Source of the DNA: Cheilinus undulatus
Taxonomy: Eukaryota > Chordata > Actinopteri > Labriformes > Labridae
DNA length: 64,000 bases
NCBI RefSeq assembly: GCF_018320785.1
Contig: NC_054884.1
Span: 26,103,667-26,167,666, forward strand
Direction: 5' to 3'
Positions within the stretch are counted from its first letter, which is position 1, and each line of letters opens with the position of its first letter. Position numbers and translations under genes: made by a program. Below are positions 44,511 through 56,339 of this stretch, piece by piece. The notes beneath the pieces were generated by a model. That model searched no databases, was not told the DNA's origin, and saw nothing but the letters and a program-made list of their open reading frames with translations.

Positions 44511-44593
44511 TTTATTTACCAGTTAAATAAGACTTGCCACTAATAGATCACACCTGGCATAAGCTGCTGGAAGTAAATTCTGATTTTTTTATT
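44511..44593 (-). terminator. Candidate ghitm polyadenylation signals
   Basis: Minus-strand AATAAA hexamers at 44588-44593 (35 nt after the stop) and 44511-44516 (112 nt after). The second gives a more usual 3' UTR length. Confidence 0.4.
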
Positions 44594-44627
44594 TCTGTGG
44601 AAGGAGCTGAAGACACAAAGATGCTGT

Positions 44628-44715
44628 TTACTTCCTTCTGCCGCCACCACCGTTTGCCAGAATCATCACCAGTCTCATGAAGATGTTCAGAGTGTCCATG
44701 TAAATCCCCATACAC
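44628..44715 (-). CDS. ghitm: ghitm coding exon 8 (last)
   Basis: Enters in phase 2 after ttatag. It encodes CMGIYMDTLNIFMRLVMILA and the tail GGGGRRK; the stop TAA is at 44628-44630. Confidence 0.96.
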
Positions 44716-47700
44716 CTATAAGATAAATATAAATATACTTTAAGATCCATACCATGGCAACATTCACCAGCTCACAATCAACATTTTAGGTTCACATGAA
44801 TGTCTCCCAGAGTGACTTACGCATTGATGGGGTCATATTTCTGAACTCCATAGAGTGGGTGTGTCTCTGCCCTCTTGATGACCTTCTGTGTGTCATAAAG
44901 GAGGAACATGCTGAACAGGACCAGGCCTCCATAGACGGCCACAGAGTACAGGCCTGCTCCGAACGCTGAGGTGGGCGGCAGGAACATTGATCCTGAAGAT
45001 AACAACGAAGGTATGCTTGGTGAGATTGGCAGTACATTAAGGAGATAAAGGTGCCTGCGTATAAAAATTCATCCGCTGATAATATAATTACATTATATGG
45101 AGGTTGCCAATTGATTCAATTGTAGACAGGAAATTAAACCAACCGACTCAGCAGCAAAATATAGGAAAAATAAGATGTACTGCCCACCCTTTTCTACATA
45201 AAGCACAGATAACCCTTTCATAATTTCCATCTACTCCTGTCTAATCCTATCATGTGTGGAGGTTTAAATCATAATTCAATGTTTCCCATAGAATGACAGA
45301 TTTCACTTGGGCAGTAGAGATGCCATCACACTCTGCTCGCTCTGTACATGTAATTTTTTTGTTTCTGCACTTTGACTGTTTTCATCAGCTATATGTTATG
45401 AAAGATAATCAACCTCACTTGCCTTACTACAATATTAAACATGTTTGATATTGTTGCAAGTTTTTAGTCTGAATGTAGTTCAGTGTGAAGCCGCTGAGTG
45501 TTCACTCAGAGCTCAAGAAATGAGTTAGGCACCAGTTTTTAATGTAAAATAGATATTTTTATAAAAGTGAAATTCCCCAAACCCATAGTTCTCTGCCCAA
45601 AAGCTGTGAATTTCCACCAGATGGGAAATAATCTCAAAAGGAATCTCATTCTAGTCTTGTAATTAGTGACCCCAAGTCTTGCAAAATCTTAGTCTGTGAG
45701 ACTTAAGACTTGGTAACTTGCTAACAAATTGTCTTAAGATGTGAGGAGTTGTCACATGTTAGTCTTTTTAAAGTCTTTTAAAGGTTTTATCAAAGTTTTC
45801 TAGTGTAAGGCCAGCATAGCACAACTATCCTTTTTACAGTACAGCATAATATTAGCTGCAAGCAACTGAAGTAAAATGTTATAACAATGGTCTACAAGGC
45901 ATCATTTTTAGCAAGAGACATTGCATCTCATTAGTGCATTTACTGGAAGGCTGTTCTAGTGGATGTCTCCTGCAAGCACAGATGGTGGTTATGTAAAATG
46001 ATATTAAATATATATACAATTATAATGAAAAAATAAATATATGGATGTAAATATACCTCTATAGCCCATCCAAATAATGTCTATCTATGAGAAACACTGT
46101 AATTTTTTGTGTAATTTTTTACATTCTGAAAGGTTTCTGATTATATTAACACGTTTGTGTCATCAATAAATAGATGTATAAGAAAAGTCAAAGTAGGCAA
46201 CTATGAGTCATTCTGCTCCAGGTTGTTTGGTAGTAATGAAAACAGAATGAAGATATTCCCCTGTTGAAAGACGTCAACCACATTAATTTGAACTAATCAG
46301 GACGATGGGTTGTGTGAGTCCTAACACTTCAGGTGCGATTTACTCATCAGATTTGCACTACATGTGATTAAACTTTGCAGAAGTGAGACTTTTGGCATGG
46401 CAGCAAAGGAACACATCTGAGGTATAACACATAATACTTGACATTTAGCATGTTGTCTGTAATCAGGCTTCTAAAAAGTGAATAGTTTGAATCATGTCCA
46501 TTGACTTGTCATTCAACCCATATGATCATTTTTGTAGTTTGAGTGCCATAGCATGTAACAACACATAGAGCCTTTGTCATGCTCATCTCCCTTGCTTCTT
46601 TTTTAACTCACCTATACTAAAAGCAACATAAACACAGGCCCTTATGTTTTTAAGTACCACCATTTCTGCTCTACAAGCTTTAACACTAGCAGCTCTTCAT
46701 CCTGATTGTTGTGATCCTGTGAAAGGGTTTATGAGGGGAAACCACATTACACTCACCAAGAGAAGAAGCGAAAACCACTCCAAAGCCGACAGCCAGTGGC
46801 CCACCCATATTGAGGAACTTCTCACTTGGGGCGCACATGGCCACAGTGGACAGACCGCCCACAATGCCTGCTGTGTACCAGGCTGCCCTGATCATCAGAG
46901 GCCCTCCGAGGAGAGTGAGGGGAGCGATGACGGCACCCATCACACCTTGGCAACAAACAATGCAAAATAACGATCTAGTTTAATTAAAACAACAACACTG
47001 ATCAGTCTAGATGGAGCAAAATTGTCCAAATAGAACAGAAGTGGGTTCATTTTCTACTTTACATGACTGCCCTCTACTGTTCAACTCAGAGAATTACATC
47101 ACAGGAGAAACTGATGAGTGACAGCTTAACAGAATAATAACTTTTTAACACAGTTCAACAAACCTGCATGAAGCATCCAGGCAAGGTGTTTGGGCATTGG
47201 GCTGTGCTCATATGAAATGGACCTGACCAGCATGCCAGCACCAATCATGGCTGCAAATGTTGCTCCTATAGCCTGGGTTAGAACAAATATCAGGTGTTCA
47301 CTACACAAAATATACAGATATTTAAAAACTATTCAAACCAAAGCTTTAGACTCTGTGGAATCAATTTGAGTTTTAAATCTTACCAGCCAGGATCCTCTCA
47401 TCATCAGACCCATAAGTGCTGGAGTCCTGCTGACTGCTACAGCTGAAAGAGCTGTGAGTCCAACACTGCCTGCAAAGTACATGTAGGTGGAGTGGATCCT
47501 GTCCTTCACATACTGAGGCCAGATCCTGCAGAGAGAGTGGAGGGGAGCCAAGTCAACAAGGAGCTCTCAGGATGTAATTAACATTTTCTATGCACTGGTT
47601 TGTGCTTCAGAAGACAATGAAAGAGCTGCCAGTACTCAAAGCTGATACTCACACTGCTTTCTCAATGGCACCGATTTCATTGGACATGCCGAGCCCGTAG

Positions 47701-50700
47701 TAGCACAGAGCTCCAAGACCAACTGCTGCACCACCAGCTAAAATCATTCTTCCCATGCTGTCAACTGAGAAAAAAAAATCATGTTTACATGACACAAACT
47801 TTAAAGTGATGTACAAGTCCTTATGAAACAGCCTCCAAAAATACTAGCAGTGAACCTCTGACTGTTACAGGTCAAGGTATGATATACACATGATGAGAAA
47901 TTTTATACATGTTAAAGTAAGCTCGTTAGAATGTGAGCTCAACATTGACTGGCAAAACACTGGCTTTTTACAAGTTGATCAAATGTAAACAGTTATGTAA
48001 GACTATAACAGTAGAAGTAAACCCATGCAATAGTACATTAAATAATTGAACCGGTAGTAGTAATTACTTTTGATGGCTGTATCTGTTGGTTCAAAAGCAG
48101 CATCTTTAAACTGGTCTCTGGCTGTCTTCACACGGCGGAAACCAAATCTGGCCTTGGAGGAGAAGCCCTGGTGAAAAGACAAAATGTTAAAGCTGTTGTT
48201 CATTATGGGGCTAGAGGTTCATATAAAAACCAAGGAGTGAGCAACATGTAATTGGCCACTATTATGTCTGCACAGACCATGTAATGAACCACATTTCTTA
48301 TACTGTTTCTCAAAATCAATATGTTTTAATGCTGTATAGTAGACAGCAATATAACTGGGAAAGGGGCTTTTAAATACAGCTGAAGTTGACGATGGTGAAA
48401 CTGGATAGCCACTGCATGTTTGTGACCCGTCAGTGGCATAATCATTATTCAAGCCTTGTATAAGACTTCAGAAAGGTTGCATACATGTCTTGCCATTTTG
48501 CGTGACCTTGCCACCATAATGAATGCTAGGCTATAGTTTTCCATCCAATTTGGTCCAATCAAATTTCTTCACAGCACAAAGTGACATAAAAAAAAAATAT
48601 TTCTGGATCAAACAGGCTGTTTAAAACCCTATACTTTTTCACAATCAGAAAACAAATATATATCTACTTTGATCATTAATGCTGGTATAAGAATTGGCAA
48701 AGTATGTTTGCACAGGAAGAAAAATGTGACTCTGGCTAACTTTGCTCTCTATTTTCAACTATTACAAATTACATCTTAAACAACAAAAACAAAGGAACAA
48801 GCCCACATAAGACAACAGTACAGTGGTGAGGTCTGCAGAAGATGCAGTAGTGCACAGGAAAAATATGTGCAATAATATTATAAACTGGATAATTTGAAGA
48901 GTTAGAGGGATTTTAAAGTTTTTATAGACAAATCTGGGGGAAAAAAACAGATGTTGACTCGCTACCTTTTCTCACCACAGTGTGTACATTTGGATAAAAG
49001 GTGAACAAAGATGTAACCTTTTTTTCCATTTAACATTACATTATATGCAACTTTATTAATCAAAACTGCATAAAGGCCATGTTGAACAACCCATGGAATT
49101 CTCAGCAGATTGTGATAAAGTTAACCTTGGAGAGAAACAGGAAGGGATAAGTACACAAGCCATAACCCCATGAAGAGTCCTCCTGTATGTAAATGGACAC
49201 TTTACCCTGAATCACTTACAGCACAGAGGACTCGTATCTTCAGAAGGGGATCAGCAATAGAATGATTATTTTGGCCGGTCTGGCTGATTCATAGATGGCA
49301 TTTTATTGTTTATCTACTGAGCATAATCAAGTGAGCTGCGTGTAATCACAGCAGTCCAGCTTCTTTAAGAAAAAAGGAAAATAAATATAAAAAACTTTAC
49401 AAAAAACGTTTTTGCCATCACTAACGGTCTGTTCAGATTAAATGCAGCTGTTAAATTGTTAAGTTTACTGGCAAGTAAAATAACGTTACAACAAACAGCA
49501 TTTCATCACAGATATGTGGTTGGTGGTCACCTGTATTTCTAAAATACATATTAGACAAAGGTAAATGATGTCCAATAGTGCTGCTTAATTTAATCCAATC
49601 AAAATCGTAATTGTGATGTCAGGCTGTACAGTAACATAATACCATAAAAAGCTGCAATTATTTCTGTATGAGTTTACAATAGTGCCACCATTGCACATTG
49701 CTGAAGTACTTTTAATTTCAAAAAGGAAAACTTTTAACCTTTGGAAAATATTACAGTACAATAAAAACGTATGGTTTTGCAGTTTTATATTTGAAGTAGC
49801 TATAATTTGAGTTAAGAAATACACACTTCAAAACTATCATTATTTTCCCTCAGAATAACACAAGTAGATTTCTTGATACCATTTGTGTATTATATTGTAA
49901 ATACATTATTACCAAAATGTGCAGCACTGATGTCTAACATGTAAAAACTAACAGAAGTTATAAACTAATAAAAGGGACCTTTATCATAACCTGACATGCC
50001 AGATGGATGTGTTTCACACATCCATCTGGGAAAGCTTCAATAAGAAACGTTTGGGAATAGGCAAAGGATTTGTAAAAAACTCGGAATGTGATTGGATGAA
50101 CATTCTGTCACATTTCTACGGGCCAATCAGAGCAACAAAACACGTGATGTAGCTGCTATCCAGCTGCACGTGCGCAGCTACCGAGAAATAACGCGAAACA
50201 TGGGAACTATAGACATGCAAGTACTCGACTTTTGTCGTTTCTGAAAAGAAAACTCACTGCTGTTCTTTGTTCTTCTTTTAACGAAGAAATGTCATCAAGT
50301 TCTGATAAAACTGGTGCTTTAGCAGCATCCATGCTAATCTCTTCCACCATAATTGCACCAGCCTCTTGCTGCTGCTTGTTGACGTCACGACTCTGTCGTG
50401 CCTGAAAGTACTGCCCCTCGTCGCTGATTGGTCCCGTCACTTTCTAACCAAGCCCAAACGGTTCAGATGGGAGCTTTGCAAGATAGATTCGCCAGTGAAA
50501 AACAAGGAAACAGGTGTATCCATCTGCTTTGCAAGGTTACCTTTAACGGCTACTGTCTAACATTTTTAATTCACACCTCTGCTGCTGTCACAGTCAGCAG
50601 GCAAAAGTGGACATGGCAGTTATGACTGCCAGCTAAGATAGCACTGCCCACATATGAGCGGTAGGTTGATCTATATTGGAAAGATGACAGATGAGGGAAT

Positions 50701-52589
50701 GGAATTAATATGACTAAATTTGAGTCTTAAAAATAAAAACAAACAGGGGAGAGTAGGGAGATTTGTGCCAGGGGGGAAGTAGTGCCACCCCTTGTTTATA
50801 GAAAACCATAGAAGAAATTGGTCATGTGACCACACATTTTGAAGAGCCATCCATTTTACTCATCCCGCATAAAAGGGAGACACATGGCATGAGAGGAAAA
50901 CACATTTTAGCTCAAAAAACTGTTTTTTGCCTTTCAAAGTAAAATTTCTATGATCAAGATTGTTTGATTGTCATGTCTGAACAATTATAGACAAGTTTGA
51001 AAACATTTCACACTTGTTTTAGTGCTTTATTAGGCTACACAATGAGTCTATACAGTTGTCATGATATTAGCTCTAAATTGCTGGATCATGCTAGTTTTTC
51101 CAAAATAGTGGGGCTGGGGTGATTTGTGCCAAAGGGCCTGGGTTAAGTTGTGCCAGTGGCACATCCATAAACCCAGACCCAAAGACTCATCCAAACTCTG
51201 ACACCCACACAACTAGACCCAAATACCCACAAATCCAGACCCACACACCCAGAGACAGAAATCCCAGACCAACAGACCCAGACCCTAACCCACACACCCT
51301 CTCACCCAGACCCACACACACGGACACACCCACCCTAACAAATCCACACAACCACACACCGAGACCTACACACCTAGAACCCAGTAAAGAAGAGCCTAGA
51401 ACAGCTGGAGAAGTTAGAAGATGGCATGCCTCATCAGTGTTAGATTAACCTGCCTTTTTTATAATTTAGCTAACACTGATTTCAGTTTTGAGTTTGCACC
51501 GTTATGAAGGAGTAGTTTTATTCAGTTTCTAAGTGGCTTAAGTCACAATGTGATGTTCAGAAATTTGCCTAAGTCACTTTATTGAATGATTCACAAATAT
51601 CATATATTGTGTATTTAAGTTTTTTGTGTTTTCCCAAAAACTAGAAAATATGACTTATGCCATTAGTTAATAGGGTGATGATATCTAAATAAAACTTAAA
51701 TGAGTAATTTTGTATTGAATTTGTCTTGCTTTTATACAGCGTTACAGTTTATGAGATTAAAATGTTCTGTTTTACTTCAATAATCTTCAATAACCACTGG
51801 CACAATTTACCCCAATATATTCTCCCCAAAGGCACAACTTTCCCCGTACCAGGGGCAAGTGTTGCCAAGAGACTACTTTTTTCTGAAAGCTATATTTCTT
51901 AAACAGTTTATTTCAGATCCAAAGTTACTGTTCCCAGGGATGCACCACATCCTGAAATATATGTACATACTTAAGAAGGAGGCATTACTGTCATGGTCTC
52001 ACTTTAAAGTCACTTTGAGTAAAAACTGCCACAACTCACCCCACTCTCCCCTAATTTAATTTACTGGCAAAGTGGGTGTTGTGTCACATGGTGCCTGTGA
52101 CCTTTATTGATGTAACTTTAAACTGGGCACTGCAAATGAAACATGAATTTTGATGTTTAAAATAAAATCATTTAGGAGTTTTAACCTTGTGCACCAATGG
52201 ATTATTTGGAGGTAATTTCTCGCTACAATTAGTCCCAATAATATAGTGTTGTTTTCAACATCTGCAATCCTGAACAACGATAATCTACATAATACCAATT
52301 CATACGTCATAGTTTAACACTATTTTTTATCAATACATAAACATGTAGTATTCATGTCGTTCTATACTTGTAATAGGTACTGAATGTTACCTTCAGACCT
52401 GTTAAGAACTTTCTGAAGAGCCATGAAGCCAGTGTGGAGATGCATACATTACTTTACCTGCTGGGGCCTGAGCAGAGGAGGGCAGGTCCTCAGGATGGGT
52501 GCTCTTAGGGCTGGAGAGCCTTGTGTCAGCACAGGCCGGAGGCCGGCGAGCGGGACACTCCTCAGGCATGTCAGCCTCGCCACCAACAT
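44628..52589 (-). CDS. ghitm: Growth-hormone-inducible transmembrane protein (TMBIM5), whole gene
   Basis: A BAX-inhibitor-1 (TMBIM) family protein of the inner mitochondrial membrane, linked to cristae structure and to cation/proton exchange. Eight coding exons join in frame with GT-AG sites: 52458-52589, 48068-48167, 47653-47764, 47384-47525, 47164-47272, 46757-46945, 44821-44992, 44628-44715. The product is 347 residues, against 345 recalled for human. The start MLVARLTCLRSVP is Arg-rich without acidic residues, as in mitochondrial targeting peptides. Conserved blocks include SMGRMILAGGAAVGLGALCY, IEKAVIWPQYVKDRIHSTYM, AAWYTAGIVGGLSTVAMCAP and MFLLYDTQKVIKRAE, ending in a basic GGGGRRK tail. 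A spliced non-coding first exon is likely upstream. Intron 1 of the coding part (48168-52457) is the longest and holds two repeats. Confidence 0.97.
44821..44992 (-). CDS. ghitm: ghitm coding exon 7
   Basis: Phase 1 in, phase 2 out. It encodes SMFLPPTSAFGAGLYSV, a TM helix around GGLVLFSMFLLYD and the family motif TQKVIKRAE, then YGVQKYDPINA. Confidence 0.97.
46757..46945 (-). CDS. ghitm: ghitm coding exon 6
   Basis: Phase 1 at both ends. It encodes VMGAVIAPLTLLGGPLMIRA, then AAWYTAGIVGGLSTVAMCAP and a further TM segment up to FASSLG. Confidence 0.97.
47164..47272 (-). CDS. ghitm: ghitm coding exon 5
   Basis: Phase 0 in, phase 1 out. It encodes AIGATFAAMIGAGMLVRSIS and YEHSPMPKHLAWMLHA. Confidence 0.97.
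47384..47525 (-). CDS. ghitm: ghitm coding exon 4
   Basis: Phase 2 in, phase 0 out. It encodes IWPQYVKDRIHSTYMYFAGS and a TM helix (GLTALSAVAVS), then MGLMMRGSWL. Confidence 0.97.
47653..47764 (-). CDS. ghitm: ghitm coding exon 3
   Basis: Phase 1 in, phase 2 out. It encodes DSMGRMILAGGAAVGLGALC, the first TM segment, then MSNEIGAIEKAV across the junction. Confidence 0.97.
48068..48167 (-). CDS. ghitm: ghitm coding exon 2
   Basis: Phase 0 in, phase 1 out. It encodes GFSSKARFGFRRVKTARDQF, a basic stretch following the targeting peptide, then KDAAFEPTDTAIK. Confidence 0.95.
50205..50540 (-). repeat. Dispersed repeat family R1, copy 2, with short open frame
   Basis: Matches the reverse complement relation with 60265-60510 (shared gctttgcaagatagat, gattggtcc and agttctgataaaactg blocks) and the plus-strand copy at 440-930. 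On the minus strand it reads MVEEISMDAAKAPVLSELDD then ISSLKEEQRTAVSFL. The SLKEEQRTA phrase recalls the start of helicase-like proteins found in fish repeats, but no ATP-binding motif follows and the frame ends after it. It sits in the long ghitm intron. Confidence 0.55.
50746..52051. mobile_element. Inverted-repeat element with gtgcca subterminal motifs and CCCA-rich core
   Basis: Ends ggggagagtagggag at 50746 and, in reverse complement, ggggagagtggggtgag at 52051 are related. Inner arms repeat the theme: gatttgtgccaaagg and gttgtgccagtggcac at 51120-51163, inverted as ccactggcacaattt and caaaggcacaact at 51795-51842. The core (51165-51385) is a low-complexity CCCA/ACACCC stretch. No transposase. 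The target duplication is unclear. Confidence 0.6.
51165..51385 (+). repeat. CCCA/ACACCC-rich low-complexity array
   Basis: About 220 bases built of cccagaccca and cacacaccc phrases with little G. It is inside the inverted-repeat element and generates a spurious Pro/Thr-rich frame. Confidence 0.8.
52458..52589 (-). CDS. ghitm: ghitm coding exon 1 (start, mitochondrial targeting sequence)
   Basis: The ATG at 52587-52589 begins 44 codons (MLVARLTCLRSVPLAGLRPV, then a Pro/Leu-rich stretch ending RPQQ). The exon itself starts at 52616 after a gtgttttag acceptor, so 27 nt of 5' UTR are included. Rich in Arg, Leu and Ala with no Asp or Glu, as expected for import into mitochondria. Confidence 0.93.
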
Positions 52590-52991
52590 GATCAAAGTGT
52601 GTTTCTTTCAAGCAGTCTAAAACACAAGCACAGCGTCAAGTAACGTAAGAATGACAGACAATGTTGTGACATGACGTATAAACGTAAAATTTATGACAGC
52701 TACGATGAAAGTTAAACAATAACCTCTGAGAACAATTGTAAAATCACAAATAACGAAATAATTAAGTGGAAAAACCGTCTTATCGTCACTTTAAATGTCA
52801 TTAAATCAAGCTAGCTAACGTTAGCTGGCACTTAGTGTCGCAACATTTCAGACTAACTTTAATGTAAAACGAAGGACACCTCGTACAACACTTCACTCAG
52901 TGTTATCAGACAAATACGCTAGTATCGTTAACTCTAATTTTCCTCATGTAAGTGTGCTATATTTCACTACATTCAGATAAGCGTTACTTAC

Positions 52992-53130
52992 CGAAACGGC
53001 AAGGTTCGTCGTTCACCTTTCTGGAAACAAGTGCGCACGTTACTGACGCAATTGTTTTGCAACCTTCGTGAAATTTCTCTTGCTTTACGTCATCATTTGG
53101 CGACGCGTTTAGTGGGGGTTGTAGTTCTTT
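52992..53130 (-). promoter_or_regulatory. Probable ghitm non-coding exon 1 and CpG-containing promoter
   Basis: A strong donor (tttcg/gtaagt) ends a short segment at 52992 on the minus strand. The flank up to 53130 has many CpG (gcgcacgtt, ggcgacgcg) and a CRE-like tacgtca at 53085. A housekeeping-type first exon starting near 53045 fits. The exact start is not visible. Confidence 0.5.
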
Positions 53131-53999
53131 GTCACGCTGTATTTTGTAACCTTAAAATAACAATTTAAGATCATCTGCTTAAGAAATAGCCACATAGACT
53201 CGTTACAGAAATACAAAAAAATAATTATACACTAATAGATCATGAAATACATCTGTCGAAACAACTCAAATTGTACTCATGTAAGATTATTTTATTTATC
53301 ATGAATTCTACCAGAGGAAAACCCGTTGAGATCGAGATCTCTTTCCCGAGGATGATCCGGCGAGGAGGCTGGTCTTTGCTGGTGAAGCAAAATATCCCCT
53401 CTTAGACAGTGTTGTCATCATACACGGCAATAAAATTATTTGTTGTTCAGCAAAACAGGTATGAAGTGCTGTTCATGGTGAAAGGTCAAAAAAGAAATTA
53501 CACTGACTAGTCCAGATTTTCAATCAATACTCTATATGCCTTTAAGAATCACTGTACATCAAAATTTGCTGTAAATCTGGAAGATTAGTGCACTATAACT
53601 AAACATTCAATTGCAAATAACACAGGTTACGACTTGACAACTTGAAGTTATAAGGTCTGTAGGCCTGTATGCAGTAGCCTACAGTCTACAGAATTTATAA
53701 GATTAGTTAGCAATTTGTTTATTTTTCCGTTAAAGCAACAAATACAAGATTAGATCCAAGAGTTGTATTTCCTGAATGAACTATTCAAGCTTATGTAGTG
53801 CTTTTACTGAGTTTTTCCACTAGGCGGCGTGTTTGCACAAGTTTCCTAAGGTGCTTATCAATAACTACTAAAACATGAGATAAGACCCCCAAATCAGTAC
53901 ATTACAACAGCGTTAGGCCTTTATTTATCTTACATCTTATACCCATTACTATGTGTCTACTTTCCGTTTTTATGGTCAATAAACAAAGAGTCTGTGGGG

Positions 54000-54341
54000 A
54001 GTTTTTGGCGGCAGTGCTCCTCCTGAGGCTCCGCTCCTTTGGACCCTAAAACTTTCTCCATGTGATTCACTGAGCCGCAGCTGTTGCACTGAGTTTCTCA
54101 TTCAGATCAGCGCGCAGCCCGACCCGCAGACACCTCCAACATGACTCCATCTGATTCACTGATTGCACCACTACAGCTCCTGCTTTTGGATTTCTCTCAT
54201 TTTTTGTCACACACATAAAGTCCTCGGGAAGTAATGGGATTCATTTCTATCCGGATTCGTTCTTTGAGGAAAGGCTGATCAACTTTCGCGGATGAACCGG
54301 AGGAATGAAGACGCGCTCGAACACCACAGCTTATCATTATG
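54000..54341 (+). other. Possible non-coding first exon of chst3
   Basis: A CpG-containing segment (cagcgcgcagcccgaccc, gaagacgcgctcg) ends at a donor-like atg/gtgggt. It lies about 0.95 kb from the divergent ghitm promoter and is the only such segment before chst3. There is no open frame of note, so it would be 5' UTR. This is inferred and not proven to be spliced to 62694. Confidence 0.35.
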
Positions 54342-56339
54342 GTGGGTATGAACTGTCCCTTAAAAGTAACGGAAACCTGTAAACTTTTAATACATCATGG
54401 GAGGATTTTTCACCTCTAAATAACAACTGGGTGTGTATGTGAAATAAAATCAGTGTAAACTGTAAAGAAGTCTAACTTTTAAATTAGTTTAAGTGGCATT
54501 TAAGTGAGAGAGCATGACTTCAGTTTGGCCGATTTGTCCTGTTGACCTTTCTACACACCGTATACTTTTATACTTATACCATAACCCCTCATATACAAGT
54601 CCTGATTTCCCCAACATGGGGAATTATAACAACTTGAATAAACGTAAACGTTATCACCGAAATTGCAGCAAAAATGAATCACTCTGGATTTCCAGCCATA
54701 GCATGCATACTCACGTTTTCACTTAGCAGAAGCTCTACATGAACTCAGTCTAAAATCACCACACTGTCCACACTTAAACCAGCCTGATCCCCTCCTACAC
54801 CCATGCTCTTTATTAAGCTTGTGAAGTTTGTATGCTTCTGTCCTGCTCTGCCCTCTCCCTGACTGATAAACTGTCACTGCTGATATCATGTTGAATTGGT
54901 TCTCCATCTCTGTGGTTAATTAATTAAAGATGAATATGTTAATTAAGTTCAGAAGCTAATGAGATGTAGTCAGATAACTTTAAAAGTCCTCTGATTATTT
55001 ATGTTTATCTCTGACAAAGACCTAACCACAAGTTTCCGTTCCAAATATGCGCACTCATTACACTTCCTGTAACTATAGCAGTAATACCTCAGTTTCATAA
55101 ACTCAGTGACTGCTGACGAACAATAACCTACAGATTTCACCTGTTGGTAAAAGTGAGAGAGAATAAACCTTTAATGATTTAACACAATGCAGACACTTTT
55201 AATTCTGGTTACTGGCAAAGAGCCCACTTCAGCACTTTCCATAGAAGGCAGAGCCCTCTATGACAGGATTTGGCATTGAAACTACCTTCTACTATGGTCA
55301 AAACCCAAATACGTACCACCATGAAATCAGATAAAAATCAGCAAAAGCTACATTTCGGAAGCTTAAATCACCAAATTTAAATTATTCTTTGCTATTAAAA
55401 ACCTATTTAAAGCTATTTAAATAATTATCTCAAAAGACACTAGTTGTAACCATGATTTTTTCCCCAGAGATATTTGTATAGCCTACAAATGTTACAAAAA
55501 TGTATTAAAAGTAGCTTTGAATGCATCTTAAAAATGGGAACAGTTGAACTTTTTAGGTAATGGAGTAACATAACACATAGCCTTTCTCAACTGAGGTGCC
55601 ACCACAGCCTTGGGTACAGGGTTCATTAGCTGGTATTTACCAGCATTTGGTCAGCACTGTGTATGACTGTCCAGCAGACAAAAACATTAACGACTAAACT
55701 TTGAAGACTGGATAAATCTACTTGTGACCAGTTTTTAGATGAATTGCATTCAACGGAGTTGTGTATATAGAAAGGCATGGTTTGCTAGGGTTGGTGGCAA
55801 GAGCATCATCTCAGTTACCTGAGGCTTTTATTTGTATATTTATGTATTTCTGAACTATTATTATTTACTTCATAATTCTGAGGTAGGGGCATTTACAGTT
55901 GAGTTCAGCTTAGGAGGACTTACATTAGACAGTTTTCAATTGCTAAGGCTTTAACTTCAATTTTTTGGGGCATGGAGGTCAGGAAAATCATGGTCCATTG
56001 AAAAGTTGAGATGTGATAACAATACATATATATTTCTTTCACCTGAACAATGGAACTCTTATCAAAGCAACAAAAAATGTAACTTCTTTCATTTTTTGTT
56101 GCTTTATCTTTGTTTCTAGTACAATACAGTACAATATAGCCATAAAAAAATGTAAACTTCTTTCTTTACGCAGAATTGCCTCTTTATTGACTATGTTTAT
56201 AATGTAGATGGCACACTGAACTAAATGAATTAGGAAAGTAATGTCAGACTTCATAGCTAGGCCATAATGTGCACAAATGCCAGGATGCCAAAGAATAAAT
56301 AAGGAGACTGTGTGGCAACTTTAATGGAAAAGAACTAAA

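Larger units (their letters stand above)
36721..44627. other. Intergenic region between ghitm and cdhr1
   Basis: No gene seen in nearly 8 kb. It holds a duplicated 400-bp block (37170-37590 and 39920-40320), an (AT)n run at 37840-37857, a (CTAT)n run at 42241-42294, a hAT-like fragment at 43457-43660, and otherwise AT-rich sequence with gcta-type motifs near 38755-38790. Confidence 0.5.

Noticed and set aside
46644-46970. 108-codon plus-strand frame
   Set aside because: Antisense shadow of ghitm coding exon 6.
51119-51448. Pro/Thr/His-rich 109-codon frame
   Set aside because: Encoded by the CCCA-rich core of an inverted-repeat element; no start context or homology.
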